A stretch of 59,645 nt of DNA, from NCBI GenBank assembly GCA_003559555.1, contig PWLA01000005.1, positions 1-59,645 of the forward strand, written 5' to 3'. A model generated the notes under the pieces. It worked only from the letters and a program-made list of their open reading frames with translations, searched no databases and was not told the DNA's origin. Position numbers and translations under genes: made by a program. The stretch is from Gemmatimonadota bacterium. GTDB lineage: Bacteria > Gemmatimonadota > Gemmatimonadetes > Longimicrobiales > Gaopeijiaceae. Positions 53,465 to 59,645 of the stretch are shown piece by piece (position 1 is the stretch's first letter; each line of letters opens with the position of its first letter).

Positions 53465-55837
53465 CTACCCCGGGGACCCGACCTCCTCCACCACCAGTTC
53501 GAGTCCCTGGAACCGCCGGCTTTCCAGGAGGCCGGAACGAGTATGGGGCCGGCGGGCAATGTAGTCCTCCAGGAGCGTACGGGCGGAATCGGCCTTCCCC
53601 AGATAGAGCAACGCCCACGCCTCCAGGGGGATGACCTCGGGGTCGCCCCGGGCCGCCGTGGCTCCATCCAGGAGGCGCCGGGCCTCCTCCTCCATCCCGG
53701 CTCGTGCCAGAACCACCGCCTCCAGGGCATCGAGCCGAGGGCCCCACGGCTGGGCCGAAAGGTCCGTCAGTCCGTCCCGGACGGCCCTGGCCGCCTCGAC
53801 CTGCTCCGGACCGCTCTGCGGCCCCCAGGCCACGAGCGCCATCCGACAGTACCCCTTCGCCCCATCTCCCCGGTAGCGTTCCACCATCCGGTCGCACCAG
53901 TGGCCGGCCGCCGCCAGATCTCCGGTCTCCAGCGCCGTCTCGAAGAGACGGGGCGTGATGCTGCCGGTCCGGTCCAGATAGGCGTCGGCCCGGTAGGCCC
54001 GCTCGGCCGCCCAGCGGGCCTCGGCAAAGGCCCCGCGAGCCTGGAGGAGCGCACTCAGGTCTGTCCAGGACCGGGCCCGCGTGGGATCCACCTCCACCAG
54101 CGCCCGGAGCTGCCTTTCGGCCCGGTCCCCCAGCTCGATCCCATGCTCCACCGAGTCCGGCGGCGTCGTATTCCAGAGCCAGTAGGTGAGGGTGGCCTGG
54201 ATTGCCATGGCGTCGGGATCGCCGGGAGCGATCCGCAGGGCCCGTTCGGCGTGCTCCAGCCCCCGACTCACCGCGGCCCGCACGCCCTCGTCCTCCTCTC
54301 CCCCCGACCGGAGGGCGAGCCACATCCCGGCCAGCGCGGTCTCGGCCCGCTGGATGCTGGGTTCGGCCCACGACGGAGCCTCGGACTCGGCCCGGGCCAG
54401 GACCGAGTCGGCGATGCTCAGGAGGGTCATCGCCGCCTCCATAGATCCCACCTGGGCCAGGGAGTCAGCTCGCTCCCGATCGGAGACGGCCGACCGGATC
54501 AGCCCCAGAGTGGCCTGGTCGGCTCCGGAGTCATGCATCCGCCGCTCCTTCATCCAGACCCCTGCCCGTTCGCGTGCGAAGCGGGCCAGCCACGCGGCCA
54601 CGGCGTCGGCCACCTCCAGGTCGTCGGTGAGGGGAAACTCCCGGGAGCCCCGCCCGATGGCCACCAGGGACTGGGCATCCAGTAGAAGGGCCGTGACTCG
54701 CACGTGGCCGTTGGCACGCACCAGGTCCGACCGGAGAACCACCGAGGGTTCGGCAGGGCCCATTTCCGCCTGTGCCGGGTCGTAGGGTCGAACCTCGAAG
54801 GAGGCCACCTCGGCCAGGCGGGCCAGGGTCTCGGTGGTCACGGTCCGGGAGAGATCGATCCCCGCCTGCAGGTCGGCATGCGTACCCACCGTCTCCACCA
54901 GGACCCGGGGGACCGGAGAGCCCTGGGCCGGGTCCGCCGAAGTCTGGATGACCCCCAGGACACCAGCCAGACCCATGACCACCAGTGTCCAGACCCACCA
55001 TCGGGAGCGCCCAGGGCCCGCAGAAGCCACCGGCGCCGGCTCGACTCCGGCCAATTTCCCTTCTTCGTCCACGTCCGCCTCGTCCACGCCCAACGGCGCG
55101 GCCTCGGCGCCCGGAGCGGCGCTCTCCTCCTCCTGGAGCGATTGCACCAGCTCCGTGGTCTCTGGGCTGGGCTCCGCGTCGAACTCTTCGGCCAGCCGCC
55201 GGCAGAGGTCGTCGTAGGCCTCCAGCGCCCCCACCCTGTCACCGGCCTGGCCCAGGAGTCGGATGACCCGGCGCACCGAGGGCTCCCCGAAGTCCACCAG
55301 CTGCAGGGCCCGGCGTGCCGCGGCCGCCGTCCCCATGGGGTCATGGGAGAGCTTCTCCTCAGCCAGTTCCAGGGCGGCCTCGGCGGCGGCCCGCCGGAGC
55401 TCGGCTCGGCGCACCTCCATCCACTGCTGGAAGGCATTGGAGTGTTCGGCAAAGAAGCCAGGGAGGAAATCGCCGGTGTAGAGGCCCAGCGCCCGCTCCC
55501 GGTCCCCGTCGTCCAGGGCATCCAGGAACTCCACCGCATCGCAGTGGAGGGCGTCCCGGGAGATGCCGTATCCCGACGCGCCCCTTCCATGGATGACATC
55601 CCGTCCCAGGGACTTGCGCAGGTGGTAGATGGCCTGGCTGAGCCGGTGCCGGGCCCTCTCCTCCGGGGAGTCGGGCCAGAAGAGGCCCAGGAGGGTGTCG
55701 CGACGTACGGTGTGGCCTCGAGCCATGGCCAGGCGGACCAGGAGGGCAAAGCGCCCCGGTTGCTGCAGAACGGAATTCACCCTCGCCCCGTCGGCCTGAC
55801 GGAGGTCGATCTGCTCGAGAGTGGACAACCGGATCAC
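53465..55837 (-). CDS. Membrane-anchored BTAD/SARP-type regulator with TPR-like region
   Basis: From the GTG at 55837 (GGAGG nine bases upstream) the protein has 790 residues. A winged-helix DNA-binding part (about 1-90: FALLVRLAMARGHTVRRDTL, then FWPDSPEERARHRLSQAIYH) is followed by the bacterial transcriptional activation domain (about 95-245). A single transmembrane helix lies at about 276-296 (WWVWTLVVMGLAGVLGVI). The outer part has a FlgO/TolB-N-like segment (PRVLVETVGTHADLQ, VVLRSDLVRANGHVRVTALL) and then TPR-like helices to the end. The layout suggests a one-component sensor with its DNA-binding end inside and its sensor outside. Such proteins are common in Gemmatimonadota. It is divergent from the receiver gene. 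Confidence 0.85.
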   Translation of the reverse strand: MIRLSTLEQIDLRQADGARVNSVLQQPGRFALLVRLAMARGHTVRRDTLLGLFWPDSPEERARHRLSQAIYHLRKSLGRDVIHGRGASGYGISRDALHCDAVEFLDALDDGDRERALGLYTGDFLPGFFAEHSNAFQQWMEVRRAELRRAAAEAALELAEEKLSHDPMGTAAAARRALQLVDFGEPSVRRVIRLLGQAGDRVGALEAYDDLCRRLAEEFDAEPSPETTELVQSLQEEESAAPGAEAAPLGVDEADVDEEGKLAGVEPAPVASAGPGRSRWWVWTLVVMGLAGVLGVIQTSADPAQGSPVPRVLVETVGTHADLQAGIDLSRTVTTETLARLAEVASFEVRPYDPAQAEMGPAEPSVVLRSDLVRANGHVRVTALLLDAQSLVAIGRGSREFPLTDDLEVADAVAAWLARFARERAGVWMKERRMHDSGADQATLGLIRSAVSDRERADSLAQVGSMEAAMTLLSIADSVLARAESEAPSWAEPSIQRAETALAGMWLALRSGGEEDEGVRAAVSRGLEHAERALRIAPGDPDAMAIQATLTYWLWNTTPPDSVEHGIELGDRAERQLRALVEVDPTRARSWTDLSALLQARGAFAEARWAAERAYRADAYLDRTGSITPRLFETALETGDLAAAGHWCDRMVERYRGDGAKGYCRMALVAWGPQSGPEQVEAARAVRDGLTDLSAQPWGPRLDALEAVVLARAGMEEEARRLLDGATAARGDPEVIPLEAWALLYLGKADSARTLLEDYIARRPHTRSGLLESRRFQGLELVVEEVGSPG

Positions 55838-56152
55838 GACGACAGCCCTCCAGGGCCCTGGATCGGAGCGATGGCGAGGTCGCGTGGACCGGAGTCGGGC
55901 CGGCGCGCCCCTCCCGCTTCCGGAGTGTACGGGGTTCCCTAACGGTAGGGTTCTGGAAGGCGGAAAGCCAGATCCCACCGCCAATCCCGAAAGATAGGCA
56001 GAAATTGCCTATGCGCAAAAGACACGGGTTCCCCAGATTCAGGGGATTCGTCGCCTCCTCCGCGTATCGACGGGACCCGTCGTGGCGCCGAGGGACCGGG
56101 GAGGAGGACGACGACGGGGACACCTGGGGGACACGGATCGAGGGGGGGGGCG
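55838..56152. other. Divergent regulatory region between the BTAD and receiver genes
   Basis: These 315 bases contain no gene. They hold palindrome site 2 (55994-56012), an inverted repeat CCCTA-ACGG-TAGGG (55937-55950) and a hairpin CCCC-AGATTCA-GGGG (56031-56045). No clear -10/-35 pair was found for either gene. Confidence 0.55.
55994..56012. promoter_or_regulatory. Palindrome site 2 (perfect ATAGGCA-N5-TGCCTAT)
   Basis: ATAGGCAGAAATTGCCTAT is a perfect 7-5-7 inverted repeat, 157 bases before the BTAD start and 141 bases before the receiver-protein start. Twelve of the 14 arm positions plus the spacing are the same as in site 1 or differ by a single change. The repeat is AT-rich against a very GC-rich background. 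Confidence 0.65.
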
Positions 56153-57055
56153 ATGGGCTCAGACGAGTCGACTGGAGACGCAGGAGCGGGAGCGACGCGC
56201 CCACTGGCGTCGGAGGAGGAGGTGCGACGACTTCGCCGCCAGCTGAGGGAGGCCGAGACCGAGCTGCAGGAGCGGGAGAAGGAGCTGGCTTGCCTCTTCG
56301 CGGTAGCTCAAGCCCTCCGGCGGGTCGATGAGGATCGGGACGGGGCACTCCAGAACGTGGTTGACGCCCTCCCCGGCGCCTTCCGATGGCCCCGCCGGAT
56401 GGCCGCCCGACTTCAGGTGGGTGCCGATTCCTTCCGTACCGCCGGGCACCGGCCATCTCCCTGGCGGTTGACCCATCCCCTTCAGCTGCAAGGGACGTCT
56501 CTCGGCCTACTGGAGGTCTGCTTCGTCCGGGAACCCCCTCCCTGGCAAGACGCCCCGGACACCGATCCGGCCCCCTTCCTCCCCCAAGAGAAACGACTGC
56601 TGGGCGAAGTGGCCGACCGCGTGGCCTCGGCGCTGTGCCAACGTGAGCTGGAAGTGGGCCCAAGCCGACCGGATCGTCCCCCCACGGTGCTGGTGGTGGA
56701 CGACACACCTCCGGTTCGGGAGGTGGCCCGGCGGTCGCTGGACCGGGCCGGATACTCGACGCTCGTGGCTGATAACGGAAAAGACGCGCTGGAGATGATC
56801 ACCTCGGGAGCCCACACCATCGATCTGGTGGTGAGCGACGTGGTGATGCCCCAGATGGGTGGGGCGACGCTCCTGGCACGACTGGCCGAGCTCCAGCCGG
56901 CGCTCCCGGTGATCCTCACCTCGGGGCACTCGGACGGGGAGCTGCCGGCCGAGGTCAGGAACCGGGCGGCGGCCTTTCTGGAGAAGCCCTTCGGGCCACG
57001 GGAGCTGGTCCGGTTGGTGCGGGATACGCTGGCGGCACGGTCCAAGTCATCGTAG
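56153..57055 (+). CDS. Coiled-coil/GAF-like protein with C-terminal receiver domain
   Basis: The protein has 300 residues. A Ser/Gly-rich start leads into a coiled coil (about 20-50: EEVRRLRRQLREAETELQER), then a GAF-like domain (about 55-165: DGALQNVVDALPGAFRWPRR, then VADRVASALCQREL). A receiver domain spans about 180-295 with VLVVDDTPPVREVARRSLDR, the phospho-acceptor Asp in LVVSDVVMPQMGG and LEKPFGPRELV. It has no output domain, so it may act as a phosphorelay or adaptor component. It is divergent from the BTAD regulator and shares palindrome site 2 upstream. It could also receive phosphate from the kaiBC-linked kinase, but that is untested. Confidence 0.85.
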   Translation: MGSDESTGDAGAGATRPLASEEEVRRLRRQLREAETELQEREKELACLFAVAQALRRVDEDRDGALQNVVDALPGAFRWPRRMAARLQVGADSFRTAGHRPSPWRLTHPLQLQGTSLGLLEVCFVREPPPWQDAPDTDPAPFLPQEKRLLGEVADRVASALCQRELEVGPSRPDRPPTVLVVDDTPPVREVARRSLDRAGYSTLVADNGKDALEMITSGAHTIDLVVSDVVMPQMGGATLLARLAELQPALPVILTSGHSDGELPAEVRNRAAAFLEKPFGPRELVRLVRDTLAARSKSS

Positions 57056-57091
57056 CCCGGATCGGCCCGCTCCCGCCCTCCGGGCCCTTCT

Positions 57092-58132
57092 CTACTCCGC
57101 CGGCTCCGACTCCGCGTACCGGCCCTGTCGGGCCTGGCTCGTGACCCGGGCCCGCTGGAGGAAGGCCTCCTGTGTCCGGCCGGCGTTTTCCGCCTTCCCA
57201 CCCCAGACCTCCAGCGGAGTGGCCTGGAGCCCACGACCGTAGGAGAAGGTCAACTCCCAGGGTGCACCGACCTCGGCGGCTCGGAGGTTGATGGCGTTCA
57301 GGTTCGTCGTGGCCTCCTCGTCGCCCTGGCCGCCGGAAAGGAACGCGATCCCCGGGACCGCCGCCGGGACCGTCCGGAGGAAGCAGCGGACCGTCCGGTC
57401 GGCCACCTCCTCGGGCCCGGCCCGGTCCGTCGCTTCGGAGCCCGAGAGCACCATGTTGGGCTTGAGGACCATCCCCTCCAGGAGCACCCGCTGACGGGCC
57501 AGTTGCAGGAAGACCTCCCGGAGGGTGGCCTCCGTCACCTGGAAGCACCTCTCGATGGTGTGGGGGCCATCCATGAGGACCTCCGGCTCCACGATGGGCA
57601 CCAGCCCGGCTTCCTGGCTCAGCGCCGCATACCGGGCCAGGGCGTGGGCATTCACGTCGATGCACGTTCGGCTGGGAATTCCGTCACCGATGCGGATCAC
57701 CGCCCGCCACTTGGTGAAGCGGGCGCCCAGCTCCCGGTACTCATTCAGGCGGTCCCGAAGGCCGTCGAGGCCCTCGGTCACCGTCTCACCGGGGCAGTGG
57801 GCCAGCGGTTTCGCCTTCCGGTCCACCTTGATGCCCGGGATCACGCCCCGGTCCGCGATGAGCTTGACCAGGGGGGTCCCGTCGGCCCCCTCCTGCCGGA
57901 TGGTCTCGTCGTAGAGGATCACGCCGCTGATGAACTCGGCGTAGCCATCGGTCCGGAAGAGGAGCTCCCGGTAGTCCCGACGGTTGTCGGGCGTGCTCTC
58001 CACCCCGATGGAGGCAAACCGCTTCGTGATGGTTCCCGTGCTCTCGTCGGCGGCCAGGATGCCCTTCGCCGGCGCCACCATGGCCCGGGCCGTGGCCACC
58101 AGCTCGTCGCGATACTCGAAATCGGTCGTCAT
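57092..58132 (-). CDS. Fructose-bisphosphate aldolase class I
   Basis: The protein has 346 residues, of the eukaryote-like class I type. The N-terminal AKGILAADESTGTITKRF, the lysines in PGIKVDRKAKPL and FTKWRAVIRIG, the Schiff-base lysine in LLEGMVLKPNMVL and PGIAFLSGGQGDEEATTNLN are all present. It reversibly splits fructose 1,6-bisphosphate without a metal. A ribosome site GGGGAC precedes the ATG. It is 33 bases downstream of the serine hydrolase gene on the same strand and may share its transcript. The C-terminal catalytic Tyr of animal enzymes is not clearly in place; the protein ends QARQGRYAESEPAE. Confidence 0.95.
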   Translation of the reverse strand: MTTDFEYRDELVATARAMVAPAKGILAADESTGTITKRFASIGVESTPDNRRDYRELLFRTDGYAEFISGVILYDETIRQEGADGTPLVKLIADRGVIPGIKVDRKAKPLAHCPGETVTEGLDGLRDRLNEYRELGARFTKWRAVIRIGDGIPSRTCIDVNAHALARYAALSQEAGLVPIVEPEVLMDGPHTIERCFQVTEATLREVFLQLARQRVLLEGMVLKPNMVLSGSEATDRAGPEEVADRTVRCFLRTVPAAVPGIAFLSGGQGDEEATTNLNAINLRAAEVGAPWELTFSYGRGLQATPLEVWGGKAENAGRTQEAFLQRARVTSQARQGRYAESEPAE

Positions 58133-58165
58133 CGTTCGTCCCCTTTGCCCTGGAATGATCCGTTG

Positions 58166-59380
58166 TCACGGGTGGCATCGACCTGCCTGATCAAAGCAAG
58201 CATTCGGGCCGGCTCCGGTCAAGGCTGCCCTGGCGGCCCGAAGCACCCTGGGAACCAGGCGGAACGGGACGGCGCCCGCCGTGATCTGGTTCACCGTTCC
58301 CGTCAGGTAAAGGTCCAGTTCAGGGGCGTAGAAGAGCCAGGTTCCGGTGGACCCGGTATGGCCGATCACCCCCGGCACCGGGCGAAGGGGCGTGAGCGCT
58401 CGGGGAAGGTGGAATCGCATCACGCCGAGCCCGTACTCGATGGGCCAGCTCGGCTGACGGATGGCCGCCCGATCCAGGGGGAGGGAGAACCGGTTCCATC
58501 GAGCCTGCATCCGGTCCCAGGTGGCCGTGCTCCGGAAGAGGCCTCCCCCCTGGATGGCCATGAGGAACCGGAGGAGGTCGTCGGAGGTGGAGTTCAGGTC
58601 TCCGATGGAAGCGAAGAAGCGGGGAAACCCCACCACCTCCGCCCCGGCATAGAGGGTCGCCACCTCCCTCGTGGGCCTTCCCGCCCTCGGGTGACCCGGG
58701 ATCCAGGTATCGTCGAGCCCCAGCGGACCCAGGACCGCGTCCTCCAGCACCTGGGCGAAGGACGCGTCCCGCCTCTCCGCCACGATCCCCATCAGGAGCT
58801 GGTAGTTCGTGTCCGAGTATCGGATGCGCACGCGGCGGGCGTCCATCGCCTGTGGGGGGAAGTGGGGGCGGAGGGCCTCCCGGATCCTCCGGCCCGTATC
58901 CTCCAGCGACCACTCCCGATCTCCCTCCTCCAGGAGGATCTCCACGAGACTCCGGGAGTCGCCGGCCCCCGCCCTGCGCTTCTCCGGATAATCTTCGATG
59001 TAGTCCGGAAGCCCGGAGGCGTGGGCCAGGAGGTGCTCCAGCGTGATCAGTCCGGTCCGATCCTCCCCGTCCAGAACGTGGAGGCGGTGGGTGACGGAGG
59101 AGGGGAGGCGGTCCACCAGCCGGTCCTCCAGAGCCAGCTCCTCATCCTCCACCATCCGCATGACGGTGGCGGCGATGAACAGCTTGGTGATGCTGGCGGT
59201 GAACCACGGCATCTCGGGGGTAGCGGCCGGGCCACCGGGAGAGAGCTCCCCCCGGGCACCGGCCCACCGGAAGTCCCCCCCTCCGGTGGCGAGGATCATG
59301 GTGGCCGCATGGATGTCCTTCCGCGCCGACACCTCGTCCAGAAGGGACTCGAGCCGCTGCTCCAGCTGGGCTAAGGGCAT
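58166..59380 (-). CDS. Beta-lactamase-family serine hydrolase (class C/DD-peptidase fold)
   Basis: From the ATG at 59380, with GGAG six bases upstream, the protein has 404 residues; the frame extends to 59425 but lacks support. The serine-lysine motif is SITK in WFTASITKLFIAATVMR, the tyrosine motif is RYSDTNYQLL and the third box is HTG in GHTGSTGTWLFY. No signal peptide is visible, which favours a cytoplasmic esterase or peptidase over cell-wall work. The family ranges from esterases to D-amino peptidases, so the substrate is unknown. It is followed by the class I aldolase. Confidence 0.88.
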   Translation of the reverse strand: MPLAQLEQRLESLLDEVSARKDIHAATMILATGGGDFRWAGARGELSPGGPAATPEMPWFTASITKLFIAATVMRMVEDEELALEDRLVDRLPSSVTHRLHVLDGEDRTGLITLEHLLAHASGLPDYIEDYPEKRRAGAGDSRSLVEILLEEGDREWSLEDTGRRIREALRPHFPPQAMDARRVRIRYSDTNYQLLMGIVAERRDASFAQVLEDAVLGPLGLDDTWIPGHPRAGRPTREVATLYAGAEVVGFPRFFASIGDLNSTSDDLLRFLMAIQGGGLFRSTATWDRMQARWNRFSLPLDRAAIRQPSWPIEYGLGVMRFHLPRALTPLRPVPGVIGHTGSTGTWLFYAPELDLYLTGTVNQITAGAVPFRLVPRVLRAARAALTGAGPNACFDQAGRCHP

Positions 59381-59432
59381 GATGTCTCCATGGCTGAAAA
59401 ATGCCCGGCCTTCCAGAGGTGGCACCCTCTAC

Positions 59433-59645
59433 TCAGGTCCCGGATCCCGCGCCCCCATGATCCACCTGGATCCTCACCCCTCGGAGGGTAACCACCTGTC
59501 CGTCGGGGAGGTGATACGTCTGCTCGAAGGTGACGGCTCCGTCCGGGTGGAGCAGGAAGAAGGCGTCGGCACCGGGCCCGAGGTTGCGATCGATATACTC
59601 GCGAAACGCGGAACGCTCCCGCAAGGAGGGAAGCAGCACCTGGAC
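59433..59645 (-). CDS. C-terminal end of an unknown protein (5' end outside window)
   Basis: Seventy codons and a stop are visible; the reading frame continues past the right edge. The visible part has FREYIDRNLGPGADAFFLLH and FEQTYHLPDGQVVTLRGVRI, looking like a small alpha/beta domain. I do not recognise a family. It is on the same strand as the serine hydrolase, 52 bases upstream. Confidence 0.55.
   Translation of the reverse strand, partial: VQVLLPSLRERSAFREYIDRNLGPGADAFFLLHPDGAVTFEQTYHLPDGQVVTLRGVRIQVDHGGAGSGT

Overview
The window is about 59.6 kb of dense, very GC-rich bacterial chromosome. Genes are tightly packed, often overlapping as ATGA, GTGA or TTGA, and GTG and TTG starts are common. 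The gene mix (PgpH/PhoH/YbeY/UbiB cluster, bacterial AspRS, LexA, bacterial-type PurL with PurS and PurQ, many lipoproteins with carboxypeptidase-regulatory-like repeats, a membrane-anchored BTAD-type regulator) suggests a member of Gemmatimonadota or a close relative. That placement is inferred from gene content and style; no rRNA or tRNA gene is present to confirm it. I saw no insertion sequence, prophage, CRISPR array or tRNA.

Layout. 1-1811: a cut-off lipoprotein gene and, divergent from it, a secreted metallo-beta-lactamase-fold lipoprotein. 1840-9586 (minus): vanZ-like, aspS, phoH, pgpH, ybeY, ubiB-like, an RNA/translation/membrane housekeeping operon. 9800-10876: rlmN. 10878-14574 (minus): panB, panC, yqeK-like, a LytR_C protein and lepB. 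14720-16363: an NFACT (RqcH-like) protein. 16394-25104: tryptophan genes trpD and trpC-F-B-A on the minus strand. trpB and trpA are separated by a HEAT-repeat protein and an HD-GYP protein, and lexA sits divergently next to trpC. 25227-36418 (plus): truA, transaldolase-like aldolase, DegP-type protease, then purB, purC, pssA, purS, purQ, purL, purF. 36446-45000 (minus): a large lipoprotein, fbp, comEC, a LapA-domain protein and miaB. 45323-49352 (plus): kaiC, kaiB and a hybrid histidine kinase. 49400-52660 (plus): an HTH plus periplasmic-binding-domain regulator with modA, modB, modC. 52674-57055: a small LuxR-type regulator, a 58-residue exported cysteine peptide, a BTAD transmembrane regulator and a GAF/receiver-type protein. 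57092-59645 (minus): class I aldolase, a serine hydrolase and the 3' end of an unknown gene.

The most interesting parts are regulatory. First, kaiC-kaiB-hybrid kinase is a compact overlapping operon that looks like a KaiA-independent timing or energy-state system wired to a dedicated phosphorelay. Second, the small exported peptide and the neighbouring BTAD and receiver genes share a rare 19-bp palindrome (ATAGGCA-N5-TGCCTAT) in their upstream regions, next to a free-standing LuxR-type DNA-binding protein; this looks like an undescribed secreted-peptide signalling island. Third, the HEAT-repeat and HD-GYP proteins inside the trp cluster share a homologous N-terminal module. Fourth, the lexA promoter carries two TTCGG-N6-TTCGG direct repeats, and the mod operon has an 11-bp inverted repeat over its promoter. 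Several genes appear to be leaderless, with a -10 box exactly six bases before the start codon.
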